DNA of 64,000 nt from Gloeomargarita sp. SRBZ-1_bins_9. Lineage in GTDB: Bacteria; Cyanobacteriota; Cyanobacteriia; Gloeomargaritales; Gloeomargaritaceae. The stretch covers positions 248,001 through 312,000 of the forward strand of contig JAUQVX010000001.1 in the NCBI GenBank assembly GCA_039794565.1. The letters run 5' to 3'. A program made the translations under genes and the position numbers. The notes below the pieces were generated by a model, which was not told the DNA's origin, made no database searches, and saw only the letters and a list, made by a program, of their open reading frames with translations. The stretch's first letter is position 1; each line of letters starts with the position of its first letter. Below are positions 1-8,469 of this stretch, piece by piece.

Positions 1-134
1 GTCGTTCCCCAAGCCAGCAGGTTTTGGCCAAAGGCCAGGTTCGTCCAGTAAACCAATGTGGTCCCCAGCAACAGGATAAAGGCCGCATTATCCAACCAAT
101 TTTGTAAAACCACCAAATTCATCGCGTTTTTCAT
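1..134 (-). CDS. ccsA: CcsA-type cytochrome c biogenesis protein, N-terminal fragment cut by the window edge
   Basis: Only the first ~44 residues lie in the window. They begin MKNAMNLVVLQNWLDNAAF, and the frame stays open to base 1. The 'NLVxLQNWLDNaaF' opening followed at once by a hydrophobic segment matches my memory of the cyanobacterial/plastid CcsA (Ycf5; often named CcsB in databases) family. That family is a thylakoid membrane protein that handles heme for c-type cytochromes such as cytochrome f, c6 and c550. The start may be ATG at 134 or the second ATG at 122; the family usually begins at the latter. The GTPase gene ends 20 bases upstream on the same strand, so the two probably form an operon. 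Confidence 0.72.
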   Translation of the reverse strand, partial: MKNAMNLVVLQNWLDNAAFILLLGTTLVYWTNLAFGQNLLAWGT

Positions 135-154
135 TCCGGCGGCAATGTTTTCTA

Positions 155-1264
155 TTATGACAGGTTACCCACCAACTGCAGGCAATGGCTCACCCAGGCA
201 TGCCACGGGGTGCCGGGCGTGAGTTGCTGCTGGATGCGCCGGAGTAAACACCAGGGTCCATCCATGGCCCAGGTCGCCCCTTGACACAGATAGCGCCGCG
301 CCACCCGCTGTACACCGTAGGCCGTTAGGCCCCCCCAGAATCCTCCCCCCAGGGCAACCAGTCCTTCTCCGTCAGGGATGAACCCACTCCCGAACGCTAC
401 CAGGGTACTGCTCAAGCCCAGCGCCAGCACCAATTTCTCCAGGCCATAGGGGGTCAGGGGCAACCGGTAGCAACGGCTCAGCCACAAAACGGCCCCCACA
501 TCGGCCAGCCATGAGACCGCCAGTTTCAGCCCTAGCCCCGGTGTCAAGGTGACGACTAGCGCCTTGAGCAGCAGGGGCCACCAGGGCAGCGGCGCTTGTT
601 GCTTTTGCGCGATCCATTCCCGTTCCCGCCGGGCCATCCACAACAGGCGGTTCACACAAGTCAGAGCAGTCCGCTGTTGCCATGCCTCTGCCAACAGGGT
701 TTGGACAGGGCCGACATCCACCGGCAAGGGCACGGCCTGGGTTTCCACCCGCCCGTCCGGCCACTGGAGACGGACCGGTTGGGTCACCGGAAACAGCCGC
801 ACCACTGCTGTGGCCAGGCAGTTGGCCGTAGGGGGCGGGGGTACCGGCGGTTCACCACTGCTCCAGGGGAGAACCCGAATCACCGGACGGCCCCAATCCC
901 GCAACTGTTGGGCCAATTCTGGAGGCAGCTGGGGCGATGTCACCCACAGACATAGCTCTGCCGAGGCCAGCGCCTCCTGAATTAGAGCAGATCGTTCTGG
1001 CGTCCACCCCGGCGTGTCGGTCCACAAAATGGGGGGATCAGCAGTCAACACCCTCACCGGCCAGGCGGTCGGTCCGGTGGGCACAGGCAAGGGGTGGACC
1101 AGATGGCGCAACAGGGTAGATTTGCCCACCCCCGGCAGCCCGACAATCACCACCGACCAATAGGGGGTGGTCCCTAGGCTCAGCGCTCCCAGGGGTTCCC
1201 GCCGGCGTTGCCAATAGCGTTCGCTGCGGGCCTGGAGGTCCTGCCAAAAGGCTGTGGAGTCCAT
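155..1264 (-). CDS. membrane-associated P-loop GTPase of the Era/HSR1 type
   Basis: 369 residues. A P-loop GLPGVGKST lies at residues 42-50 and a G3-like DTPG at 83-86, both of the TRAFAC/HSR1 GTPase family. I cannot find an NKxD G4 motif where one is expected; that segment reads VIRVLPWSS. The C-terminal third (about residues 225-320) holds several hydrophobic stretches rich in Leu, Gly and Val, so the protein probably sits at a membrane, as in cyanobacterial GTPases with DUF697-like tails. The frame is open upstream to 1534, but that part runs antisense over the start of the divergent TPR gene. I therefore chose the ATG at 1264. It is followed by ccsA with a 20-base gap. The specific role is unknown. 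Confidence 0.72.
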   Translation of the reverse strand: MDSTAFWQDLQARSERYWQRRREPLGALSLGTTPYWSVVIVGLPGVGKSTLLRHLVHPLPVPTGPTAWPVRVLTADPPILWTDTPGWTPERSALIQEALASAELCLWVTSPQLPPELAQQLRDWGRPVIRVLPWSSGEPPVPPPPTANCLATAVVRLFPVTQPVRLQWPDGRVETQAVPLPVDVGPVQTLLAEAWQQRTALTCVNRLLWMARREREWIAQKQQAPLPWWPLLLKALVVTLTPGLGLKLAVSWLADVGAVLWLSRCYRLPLTPYGLEKLVLALGLSSTLVAFGSGFIPDGEGLVALGGGFWGGLTAYGVQRVARRYLCQGATWAMDGPWCLLRRIQQQLTPGTPWHAWVSHCLQLVGNLS

Positions 1265-1331
1265 TCGGTTGCCTTCTGTCTGGCGGTCATTGTATCCTGG
1301 GTTGCCAACTGCCATATCCAAAACACACCCT

Positions 1332-2453
1332 ATGTTTCTGCCGTATTCGGGGCTGTCGGGTGCGGTAGCCGCAGCAGCGACGGTATCTTTGGCCCAGGTG
1401 GCTCCAGACCAGACGGTTGTGCCCCTATTGCGCCAAGGACGGGAGCGGATACGCCAGGGAGATTGGGCCGCCGCCTTAGCAGTGTACCAACAGCTAGCCG
1501 AACGCACCCCCAACAACGGCGCTGTTTGGGCCACCCTGGGTTACCTGCACCGGCAACTGGGGGATGGACCAGCGGCACTACAGGCCTATCAGCAAGCCGT
1601 ACGTTTACAGCCCCAAAACCTGGACTATCTCAACGCTCTGGCGCGGGTGCAAGCGGAGTTAGGGGAATGGCAACAGGCGGCTACCACCTATGCCCGCAGC
1701 CTACGGGTCAATCCCCGCCAAGTGACGGCCTACCTGGGGTTAGCGGCGGTGCAGGAACGGTTGGGACAACCCCAGGCCGCCCTGGCAACCCTAGCCCGGG
1801 GGTTAGCCCACCAGCCCCAATCGGTCCCCCTACTGGAGGCCCAGGGACGGCTCTGGCTACACCTGAATCAACCCCAACCCGCCCTGGAAGCCCTCACCCG
1901 CGCCGCCCAACTAGCTCCCCGCGATAGGGGGATTCAACGGCTGATTGCTCTAGGGCGGGCCATGCAGGGGGACCTTCCCCAAGCCAAATATCTGCTGAGC
2001 CAAGCCCTGGCGCTACAGCCCCAAGACGCAGAGATGTACTTTCAACTGGCCCGTTTACAGGAAATCGGCGGGGACATTGCCGGCGCTATTGCCACCTACA
2101 CACAGGCTGCCCAACTACAACCCGCCCGCGCCTACATGCACCTGGGCCAGTTGTATATGCAGCAGCAAAAGTGGGACCAGGCCATTGCCGCCTACCGCGA
2201 AGTGGTGCACCGAGAACCAGAACTGGCCCTGGCCCATCACCAACTGGGATTGGCCCTATACCAGCAAAAACGCTATGCCGAAGCCGAAAGTGCCCTGCAA
2301 ACCGCCCATCGCCTCTACCGCCAGCAGAACCATCCTGCGGGGGTCAGTCAGGTGGAGGCCCTTTTGGAGCAAATCCGGCAACCTGCCAAATCCAAAATGA
2401 AACCGAATAAAACCGCTGAACCGCCTCCCCCTTTGCCCTATGATGGATATTGA
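1332..2453 (+). CDS. exported tetratricopeptide-repeat protein
   Basis: 373 residues. The N-terminus (about residues 1-22, MFLPYSGLSGAVAAAATVSLAQ) looks like a signal peptide or anchor. It is followed by eight or nine TPR units of about 34 residues with the usual W/L/G/Y/A/P spacing, for example A-VYQQLAERTPNNGAVW and A-YREVVHREPELALAHHQLG. The C-terminus is a proline-rich tail. TPR arrays are protein-binding scaffolds; in cyanobacteria, exported ones often help assemble photosystems or pili, but nothing here picks a partner. The ATG at 1332 was preferred over in-frame codons back to 1254 because it puts the signal-like segment at the N-terminus and leaves 67 bases for the divergent GTPase promoter. 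Confidence 0.82.
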   Translation: MFLPYSGLSGAVAAAATVSLAQVAPDQTVVPLLRQGRERIRQGDWAAALAVYQQLAERTPNNGAVWATLGYLHRQLGDGPAALQAYQQAVRLQPQNLDYLNALARVQAELGEWQQAATTYARSLRVNPRQVTAYLGLAAVQERLGQPQAALATLARGLAHQPQSVPLLEAQGRLWLHLNQPQPALEALTRAAQLAPRDRGIQRLIALGRAMQGDLPQAKYLLSQALALQPQDAEMYFQLARLQEIGGDIAGAIATYTQAAQLQPARAYMHLGQLYMQQQKWDQAIAAYREVVHREPELALAHHQLGLALYQQKRYAEAESALQTAHRLYRQQNHPAGVSQVEALLEQIRQPAKSKMKPNKTAEPPPPLPYDGY

Positions 2454-2482
2454 GTATAAATATCAGCTATGGCAAGGGGACT

Positions 2483-2737
2483 ATGGTGAACCGTCCAACC
2501 CAACGTCAGCCAGTGTTATCGGAGCGGGAAATGGAGATTGTGGCGCTGGTGGCTGCCGGGCTAAAAAACCAAGAAATCGCCCAGCGCCTGGAAATCAGCA
2601 AGCGCACGGTGGATAACCACATCAGCAACATCCTCACCAAAACCGCCACGGAAAACCGAGTGGCCCTGGTGCGGTGGGCTTTACAATCCGGTAAAGTGTG
2701 CGTGGACGGGGTGAACTGCTGTCTGTTGCCAGAATGA
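2483..2737 (+). CDS. pedR: small LuxR-type redox regulator, PedR family
   Basis: 84 residues, consisting almost only of a LuxR/FixJ-type helix-turn-helix: LSEREMEIV at 12-20, NQEIAQRL at 29-36 and the recognition helix SKRTVDNHISNIL at 39-51. The C-terminal segment KVC-VDGVNCC (Cys73, 79, 80) matches the small cyanobacterial PedR family (Synechocystis Ssl0564). PedR represses or activates photosynthesis and stress genes according to electron-transport activity and is reported to respond to thioredoxin through a conserved cysteine. The ATG at 2483 was chosen over a TTG at 2450 because it follows an AAGGGG element. The gene overlaps the next one by ATGA. Confidence 0.78.
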   Translation: MVNRPTQRQPVLSEREMEIVALVAAGLKNQEIAQRLEISKRTVDNHISNILTKTATENRVALVRWALQSGKVCVDGVNCCLLPE

Positions 2738-2991
2738 CGGAACGGACGTTTTACCAACCGGAGTTACCCCTGGGGGTGTACCGGGAGCTGGCGGCCCACT
2801 GTGGAGTATTCGGGATAGAAACCATCCTGATCCCCCAGTTTTTACCCTTTGCCTACGAGCACAGCCAGGTGGCGGGCATCACCTGTCGCTGGCAGACCCC
2901 GGAACAGGAACAACGTCTGACCCAGATCCTGGATTACTACGCCCAGCGCTACCAACGCCCCTGGCGAGAAACCCTCACAGCAAGTAACTAA
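2734..2991 (+). CDS. conserved small cyanobacterial protein of unknown function
   Basis: 85 residues, starting MTERTFYQPELPLGVYRELA. Its ATG overlaps the pedR stop codon (ATGA), so translation of the two is probably coupled. The sequence has no transmembrane segment or signal. It looks like an alpha/beta protein with a strand rich in Ile and Leu in the middle (ETILIPQFLPF) and an acidic helical end (TPEQEQRLTQILDYYAQRY). I remember similar 80-90 residue proteins in cyanobacteria with the 'LPLxVYRElaAHL' opening, but none with an assigned function. Its coupling to pedR is the only functional clue. Confidence 0.65.
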   Translation: MTERTFYQPELPLGVYRELAAHCGVFGIETILIPQFLPFAYEHSQVAGITCRWQTPEQEQRLTQILDYYAQRYQRPWRETLTASN

Positions 2992-3092
2992 AGATCACCG
3001 GCTTGTTAAGCTTGATAAAGACACCCGCAATACTGCTTGGGGATTGTGTTAACGTAGCAGGCGTTGTCGGTATCCAACTGAGGGACACAAGG

Positions 3093-3281
3093 ATGACTCC
3101 CCATTCGACGCTGCGGGAAGACCTCCGGGATTACGTTGCCCATCTCCAGGTGCACATGGCTTTGCAGTTTCGCAATCTGGTGCCGCCGGTGTCGCCCCAG
3201 AGTCAAGATGGGCGGGAGCGAATGCTGGGCCAGACCCAGGCGGATTTAGAAAAACTCATCTCCCGGCAGATGCTGGGGTAG
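3093..3281 (+). CDS. small hypothetical protein upstream of hisG
   Basis: 62 residues, predicted helical and amphipathic, with two segments: [20 protein letters not shown] and [20 protein letters not shown]. The ATG at 3093 has a weak GAGG element about ten bases upstream. The stop is only two bases before hisG, so it is probably cotranscribed with hisG. The coding reading rests on this packing and on residue composition. I do not recognise the family. Confidence 0.5.
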   Translation: MTPHSTLREDLRDYVAHLQVHMALQFRNLVPPVSPQSQDGRERMLGQTQADLEKLISRQMLG

Positions 3282-3283
3282 GG

Positions 3284-3967
3284 ATGCTGGTCATTGCTCT
3301 GGCGAAGGGGTCCCTCCTGGCCGACAGCATTGACCGGTTGTATCGAGTAGGATTGGACTTTCGCCCCCTGTTAGCGGCAGACAACCGCCTGTTGCAGATG
3401 CAAGACCCGGCCACCGGGGCGCAGGCCCTTTTGGTCCGCAATCACGATGTGCCGGCCTATGTGGCCCGGGGGCAGGCCCACGTGGGGGTTGTGGGCTACG
3501 ATATGCTGCGGGAATCAGGGGCGGAAGTGGCCCAGTTATTGGATTTGGGGTTTGGTCATTGCCGCATGTCGGTGGCCGTGCGCCGGGACAGCCCCTACCG
3601 TTGCGCCCTGGATTTGCCCCCCTACGCCCGGGTGGCCACCAAATTCACCCACTGCGCCCGTGAGTTTTTTGCCGCCCTGGATTTGCCGGTGGAACTGGTG
3701 CCCCTGGCCGGCTCGGTGGAACTGGGTCCCTTGACGGGCATGGCCGATGCCATCGTGGACCTGGTGGCCACCGGACGCACCCTGCGGGAGAACGGGTTAG
3801 TGGAGTGCGATGTCCTATTCCACAGTAGCGCCCGCTGGATTGCCCACCCCTTGAGCTACCGCCTAAACCACGGGGGAGTGCAGGACCTAACTGCCCAGCT
3901 TGAGCGCATCCAGGTACATGCCGCCGATAAAACCGATCTTGAACATGTTGAGCAGGGAAAGGAGTAA
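3284..3967 (+). CDS. hisG: ATP phosphoribosyltransferase, short form
   Basis: 227 residues. HisG joins ATP and PRPP in the first committed step of histidine synthesis. The start [15 protein letters not shown], the ligand-binding stretch [16 protein letters not shown], and the PRPP-loop-like segment [19 protein letters not shown] near residue 155 are typical. The length is that of the short form, which lacks the C-terminal regulatory ACT-like domain and normally needs the HisRS-like partner HisZ; no hisZ is in this window. The last 27 codons overlap, in antiparallel fashion, the end of ycf20, and the C-terminal tail is a little longer than I expect for cyanobacterial HisG. Confidence 0.92.
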   Translation: MLVIALAKGSLLADSIDRLYRVGLDFRPLLAADNRLLQMQDPATGAQALLVRNHDVPAYVARGQAHVGVVGYDMLRESGAEVAQLLDLGFGHCRMSVAVRRDSPYRCALDLPPYARVATKFTHCAREFFAALDLPVELVPLAGSVELGPLTGMADAIVDLVATGRTLRENGLVECDVLFHSSARWIAHPLSYRLNHGGVQDLTAQLERIQVHAADKTDLEHVEQGKE

Positions 3968-4210
3968 TCCCACCCGCCGGCGGCTATAGGTCAACCAACT
4001 CACCAGTTCCGTCGCCACCAACAGGACCACCATGGCCACCGGGTCCAATTGGGCCAGCGCCCCCAGACTGGTGCTGACGGCCGTCGCCGCAAACGTGCCC
4101 CCGAAAAACATCACCAGGTACAACAGCCAGCGATTCAAGGGCCAGGCCACCCAGCGCTGTACCGTCTGTCCCACCTGGTCCGCCAGTTGATTAAGCCGGG
4201 TTTGTTGCAT
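3887..4210 (-). CDS. ycf20: Ycf20 family (DUF565) membrane protein
   Basis: 107 residues, starting [20 protein letters not shown]. There are two hydrophobic segments, at about residues 27-47 and 55-75, then a conserved C-terminal block [22 protein letters not shown]. This pattern fits the cyanobacterial/plastid Ycf20 (DUF565) family, whose plant and algal members affect nonphotochemical quenching; the biochemical role is unknown. The ATG at 4210 lies 20 bases inside the end of secF on the same strand, so the two are likely cotranscribed. Its 3' end overlaps hisG, on the other strand, by 81 bases. Confidence 0.8.
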   Translation of the reverse strand: MQQTRLNQLADQVGQTVQRWVAWPLNRWLLYLVMFFGGTFAATAVSTSLGALAQLDPVAMVVLLVATELVSWLTYSRRRVGLLLSLLNMFKIGFIGGMYLDALKLGS

Positions 4211-5114
4211 GGCGACTCCGCCACCAGGCCAAGGCGGTACTGGCAATAAAAATGCTGGAATAGGCGCCGCTGACAAACCCCACGATCAGGGCCAGGGCAA
4301 ACCAACGCAACGTTTCTCCCCCGAACAACACGATCGCCACCAAGCTCAGGATGGTGGTCAACGTGGTGTTAATCGAGCGGGTCAAGGTCTGGGCCACAGC
4401 GGTGTCCACCACCTGCTGGATCGGCCAATCCCCGTGCCGCTTCAACAGCTCCCGTACCCGGTCATAGATCACCACCGTGTCGTTAACCGAAAACCCCACA
4501 ATCGTCAGCAGAGCCACCACAAACAAACTGTCCACCTCCACCCCCGCCACCAACCCCAGCAGGGCAAACACCCCCACCGTCACCAGCACGTCATGAAGCA
4601 GGGCCACAAACGCCAACACCGAATAGTCCACCTGAAACCGCACCGCCAAATACAGCCCGATCCCCAAAAAGGCCACCACCAACGCCACCAACCCGCTGAC
4701 AAAAATTTGGCGGCCAAACGTCGGGCCGATACTGTCGATCTGGGTTTTTCGAGGATCAATCGGACCCATAACCTGAATGAGCTTCCCCTGGAGTTGCTCC
4801 CGCTCCTGGGGCGTCAAAAACCGGGTGCGCACCGACACCGCCTGGTCCCCCACAATCTGCAGGCTGCTACTCCCCAAGCCCAATTCCGCCAGCGCCGCCC
4901 GCAACGGGGGCAAGGTCAACGGCTCCGGGCAACCCTGGGAACAGTCCCGCTCCAGTTGCAACCGCGTCCCCCCCACGAAATCAATACTGGGCCGCAAAGG
5001 GTATCCCGTCTGCACCCACAGCAGGGCCATCGCCACCAGTCCCATCAGGATCACCCCCAGGGACAACCCCCACCACAACCCTCGATACCGCGTGACCCGC
5101 CAGGTTATCTCCAT
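4191..5114 (-). CDS. secF: protein translocase subunit SecF
   Basis: 307 residues. SecF works with SecD in the membrane to drive the late steps of Sec-dependent export. An N-terminal transmembrane helix (about residues 14-35) is followed by the periplasmic P1 domain with the family signature IDFVGGTRLQLE. Five more helices follow, with the block VGFSVNDTVVIYDRVRELL and the helix end GFVSGAYSSIFIASTALA. The length is normal. In many bacteria secD sits directly upstream; here the upstream neighbour is the cpc cluster, so secD must be elsewhere. ycf20 overlaps the 3' end. Confidence 0.93.
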   Translation of the reverse strand: MEITWRVTRYRGLWWGLSLGVILMGLVAMALLWVQTGYPLRPSIDFVGGTRLQLERDCSQGCPEPLTLPPLRAALAELGLGSSSLQIVGDQAVSVRTRFLTPQEREQLQGKLIQVMGPIDPRKTQIDSIGPTFGRQIFVSGLVALVVAFLGIGLYLAVRFQVDYSVLAFVALLHDVLVTVGVFALLGLVAGVEVDSLFVVALLTIVGFSVNDTVVIYDRVRELLKRHGDWPIQQVVDTAVAQTLTRSINTTLTTILSLVAIVLFGGETLRWFALALIVGFVSGAYSSIFIASTALAWWRSRHATNPA

Positions 5115-5165
5115 GGCTTGCGCTCTTGCTTCTTGCTACCATTGTACCGACACCAGCGCCGCCGC

Positions 5166-5190
5166 AAAAAAAAAGACCCCTAGGGGGTCC
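5166..5190 (-). terminator. Rho-independent terminator of the cpcBAC operon
   Basis: On the minus strand the sequence reads a GGACCCCCTAGGGGTC hairpin followed by nine T residues. The stem is about six GC-rich pairs with a three-base loop. It lies about 30 bases after the cpcC stop and before secF, in the correct orientation to end cpcB-cpcA-cpcC transcripts and insulate secF. Confidence 0.85.
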
Positions 5191-5219
5191 CCAACCAAAC
5201 ACAACCAGCGAATTGTCCG

Positions 5220-6071
5220 TCAGGCCGGAGTAATGCTGGCGATCCGTCCCCCTTGCCGCTGGATTTGCTGCATCCGGGCCGAGAGTTGCTCGTAGGGCAC
5301 CAGCAGGGTTTGCGTACTGCGCCGCACCCGTGGTCCCGCCAAGCCAGCCACCTCCACCCGATAGACCCGGCTGCTATCGCCTACCAAAGCCCCCTGGCGC
5401 GCTGGCCCCGTCTGATTGGGGGTCGGACGAAAGGCCCAGCCATCGCTCACCCCCGACGGCGGGATCACCGTATTGGCCGTATTGCGGGCCAAATTCCAGG
5501 TCAAGCGGGGGTTGCGTTGCTCCAGTTGCGCCCGGTCACTGTTGGCATAGCCCCGGTACAGACGAAACATGCGGGTAAAGCCCACCGTTTTTTGCCCCGG
5601 CTGGCTCCAGAACCCTCGGTAATAGGGCACGATGTGGTCCCCAAAGTTATCCGCGTACTCTTGACTGTCAATGTAGGAGTCAATTTCCGCGTCGTAGCCC
5701 TCATTCACATAAATATCGTTGTGCAGACGAATTTCCATCTCGTCATAGGGCGCCCGCCCCAGCAGATGTTTGTAATTCAACTCGATAAAGCGCACCTGCG
5801 GGTTCGGGTAGAAAAACTTGCTTTTATAGAGTTCCGATTTGGCGAGCGCCCGTACAAACTCCCGCACCGTGATATTGCCATTGCGCAATTGGGACTCGGC
5901 AAACCGCAGCCGCTGGGACGCCATCACGTAATCGTTCCCCAGCACCTGCCGGTAAGCTGCCCGGATCACCCGGTCGTAGTCCGCCTCCGTCGGATTGCTG
6001 CGCAATTCAATGCGTTCATCCCGGTTCAATTCACTAATCCCCAAATTTTTCGCCGACGTGGATGTAGTCAT
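5220..6071 (-). CDS. cpcC: phycobilisome rod linker polypeptide CpcC
   Basis: 283 residues. CpcC joins phycocyanin hexamers end to end in the rods. Residues about 20-150 are the PBS linker domain, with [56 protein letters not shown] and [19 protein letters not shown]. The last ~55 residues (about 230-283: [31 protein letters not shown]) form a CpcD-like capping domain. The ATG at 6071 was chosen from family starts. It follows cpcA on the same strand with a ~100-base gap, and a strong terminator follows. No separate cpcD gene is seen. Confidence 0.93.
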   Translation of the reverse strand: MTTSTSAKNLGISELNRDERIELRSNPTEADYDRVIRAAYRQVLGNDYVMASQRLRFAESQLRNGNITVREFVRALAKSELYKSKFFYPNPQVRFIELNYKHLLGRAPYDEMEIRLHNDIYVNEGYDAEIDSYIDSQEYADNFGDHIVPYYRGFWSQPGQKTVGFTRMFRLYRGYANSDRAQLEQRNPRLTWNLARNTANTVIPPSGVSDGWAFRPTPNQTGPARQGALVGDSSRVYRVEVAGLAGPRVRRSTQTLLVPYEQLSARMQQIQRQGGRIASITPA

Positions 6072-6175
6072 AGGATCGTTTCCCCTCAACAATGCAACAG
6101 CCCCAGGAAATATAAACCCGGTAAGAATTCCCTGTTCAGGTGATTCCCACCGGGTGAATGGTCTCCCCTTAGCCC

Positions 6176-6664
6176 TTAGCTCAGGGCATTAATGGCGTAG
6201 TCAATGTAGTTATTGGCTTCCGTTGCCGCTTGGCCCGTCAGCCCGTGGTTGGCCTTGATGTACTTCAGGGCTTCCACATACCAGCTCGGCGACAGATTGA
6301 AGCTGCGGTTAATTTCATCCAAACCGGCGATCAGATATTCATCCATCGGCCCCGTGCCGCCCACGATTAAGCAGTAGGTGACCATGCGCAGGTAGTAGCC
6401 GATGTCCCGCTCACACTTGGCCTTGCCCCGCTCATCGTAGGCATATTCCGGGCCTTGCATTTGGGTGGTGTAGGGGAACTTGTTGTACACCGCCTGGGCG
6501 GCACCCTTGATCAACTGCTCCGCCTTGGCCGTCAGTTCCTTAGCCGCCTGCAGACCCGCTTGCGCCCGCCCAAACCGGCCAAACGCCGCCTGCAGTTCCG
6601 TGTTGCTCAGGAAACGGCCTTCGCTATCGGCTGCCGCAATGATTTCCGTCAAAGGGGTTTTCAT
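6176..6664 (-). CDS. cpcA: phycocyanin alpha subunit
   Basis: 162 residues, exactly the family length. CpcA pairs with CpcB to form the light-harvesting phycocyanin monomer in phycobilisome rods. The chromophore-binding cysteine is Cys84 in [13 protein letters not shown]. The N-terminus [20 protein letters not shown] is characteristic. It lies 54 bases after cpcB on the minus strand, with an AAGGAGTGG ribosome-binding site just upstream. Confidence 0.97.
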   Translation of the reverse strand: MKTPLTEIIAAADSEGRFLSNTELQAAFGRFGRAQAGLQAAKELTAKAEQLIKGAAQAVYNKFPYTTQMQGPEYAYDERGKAKCERDIGYYLRMVTYCLIVGGTGPMDEYLIAGLDEINRSFNLSPSWYVEALKYIKANHGLTGQAATEANNYIDYAINALS

Positions 6665-6718
6665 GATCGCTCCACTCCTTAAAAAAACAACTCAACACAA
6701 CAATCAGGGCCAGACCGG

Positions 6719-7237
6719 TTAGACCACCGCCGCCGCCGCCCGGTCAAAGTAGCTGGCGATTTCCGAGACGATTTGGCTGCAATCACCCCGGGTAATGCCG
6801 TTGGGGTCGTTGACGATGGCAATGGCCGCTTCCTTCATCTTTTGAATCCCCACGGCCACAGAAGCCCCCGGCACCCCCAACGCTTGGTAGGTTTCCCGCA
6901 GCCCGTTCAAGCAGCGGTCATCCAACACACTGGGGTCCCCAGCCAAGGTGGCGTAGGTCACATAGCGCAGGATGATTTCCATATCCCGCAGGCAGGCCGC
7001 CATCCGCCGGCTGGTGTAGGCATTCCCGCCCGGTTGAATCAACTGGGGCTGCTCGGCAAACAAGGCCCGCGCCGCATTGGTCACGATGGTCGCCGCATTG
7101 GAGGTCATCCGGTTCACAGCGTCCAACCGTTTGTTGCTATCGGCCACCATCGCCGACAGGGCATCAATTTGCGCCGGGCTAATAAATTCCCCCCGAGTAT
7201 CCGCCTGGGCAACCACTTTAGCAAATGCGTCCAACAT
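6719..7237 (-). CDS. cpcB: phycocyanin beta subunit
   Basis: 172 residues, the normal CpcB length. It carries two bilin-attachment cysteines, Cys82 ([11 protein letters not shown]) and Cys153 ([11 protein letters not shown]). It also has Asn72 ([10 protein letters not shown]), the residue methylated by CpcM in this family. The ATG at 7237 matches the universal MLDAFAKVV start and has an AAGGAGAT ribosome-binding site. This is the first gene of the cpcBAC operon. The long upstream region is shared with divergent cpcG. Confidence 0.97.
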   Translation of the reverse strand: MLDAFAKVVAQADTRGEFISPAQIDALSAMVADSNKRLDAVNRMTSNAATIVTNAARALFAEQPQLIQPGGNAYTSRRMAACLRDMEIILRYVTYATLAGDPSVLDDRCLNGLRETYQALGVPGASVAVGIQKMKEAAIAIVNDPNGITRGDCSQIVSEIASYFDRAAAAVV

Positions 7238-7716
7238 GGATGTGAATCTCCTTTTAACGGAATCTTCTCTAAACAACAGTTCGGGTAAAAGCCACTGTGC
7301 AACACAACCCCTGTCACCCCCCTCAAAAACGCCAAGGTTTCTCAGAAGGGTCCCAAGGGTGCGCCACAGCCGCGCTTCCCCCAAAACCCTTTATAGCGGA
7401 AGATTAGAAAGGACTTTTTTAAGAATCATTGCAAGTTTTTCAGACCGTAGGCCAGCGTACAAACCGCCCTAAACCCACGCCAAGCCAGTAATACCTGCCT
7501 TGCCCACCCCCACCCCCTGAACCAAATACCCCCGCATTTGAAACAAAACTTTACTGTTGTTTGTAAAACGCAAAGATCAGATGGCTTACCGGCGGTGTTC
7601 CGGGGCAATTTGTTTTTATTTTTTAACAATTGGCGCTCCAGGCGTTAACCGGGGCGGGCGGGGGTCGGGGTTGAGTATTATCGAAATCAATGGGCAACTT
7701 TTTGGAGAGAGGCACA
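7238..7716. promoter_or_regulatory. divergent cpcBAC / cpcG regulatory region
   Basis: 479 bases without a gene. For cpcB (minus strand) the best -10-like element is TATAAA at 7395-7390, which would give a leader of about 145 bases. For cpcG (plus strand) TATTAT at 7676-7681 is a possible -10. Neither has a good -35. A/T-rich blocks at 7390-7440 and 7540-7635 contrast with the GC-rich surroundings. A half-match to an HLR1 repeat (TTTGTAAA near 7559) is too weak to call. GGAGAGAG at 7704-7711 is the cpcG ribosome-binding site. Confidence 0.5.
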
Positions 7717-8469
7717 ATGGCGTTACCTTTGCTCAGTTACGGGCCGACCAGCCAGAACCAGCGGGTGGTGGGGTATGAAATAGGTGGCGAGGAGCAGCCC
7801 CGGGTGTTTACCACGGAAAATTTGCTGTCCCCTAGCGACATGGATGCTCTGATTTGGGCTGCCTATCGGCAGATTTTCAGCGAGCACCAGATCATTCGGG
7901 CCAACCGGCAGCCGGTGTTGGAGTCCCAACTGCGCTATGGCCAGATTACCGTGCGGGATTTCATCCGGGGGTTGCTGCTGTCGGAGGCCTTCCGCCGCAA
8001 CAACTACGACTGCAACGACAACTACCGGTTTGTGGAACTGGTGGTGCAACGGGTACTGGGACGGGATGTCTATAGCCAGCGGGAAAAGATTGCCTGGTCC
8101 ATCGTGCTGGGCACCCAGGGCATCAAGGGGTTGGTGGACGCCCTCCTCAACAGCGATGAATATATGGAGAACTTTGGGGACAACACGGTGCCCTACCAGC
8201 GGCGGCGGATTTTGCCCCAGCGGGAAAAGGGGGAAACGCCCTTTAACCTGAAGACCCCCCGCTACGGGGATTACTACCGCAAAAAATTGGGCTTTCCCCA
8301 GTTGGGGGCTGGACTCCCGGCCAAGCGCATTCCCGACCGGGGCCGCAAAGGGGGCGATCCCGCCGATTACCGCGAACTGGCCCGCCTGGTTATTTACGCG
8401 GTCAAAACACCCCCGGCGACAGTCTCCATCCCCGAGGATTTCCTGGCCGCCGTACCACGTCGCCGCTAG
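7717..8469 (+). CDS. cpcG: phycobilisome rod-core linker CpcG
   Basis: 250 residues. CpcG attaches phycocyanin rods to the allophycocyanin core. The start [20 protein letters not shown] is diagnostic. The PBS linker domain occupies about residues 20-160 ([60 protein letters not shown]). The C-terminus is hydrophilic, so this is a CpcG1-type core linker and not CpcL, which ends in a membrane helix. It is divergent from cpcBAC. Its TAG stop shares the palindrome CTAG with the stop of convergent nadE. Confidence 0.93.
   Translation: MALPLLSYGPTSQNQRVVGYEIGGEEQPRVFTTENLLSPSDMDALIWAAYRQIFSEHQIIRANRQPVLESQLRYGQITVRDFIRGLLLSEAFRRNNYDCNDNYRFVELVVQRVLGRDVYSQREKIAWSIVLGTQGIKGLVDALLNSDEYMENFGDNTVPYQRRRILPQREKGETPFNLKTPRYGDYYRKKLGFPQLGAGLPAKRIPDRGRKGGDPADYRELARLVIYAVKTPPATVSIPEDFLAAVPRRR

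Noticed and set aside
4209-5183. 324-codon open frame antisense to secF
   Set aside because: The translation is dominated by Gln, His, Arg and Pro and has no domain pattern; secF on the other strand is intact and conserved.
7540-7580. Possible HLR1/RpaB site upstream of cpcG
   Set aside because: Only one half (TTTGTAAA) fits the consensus and the partner repeat is in the wrong orientation.
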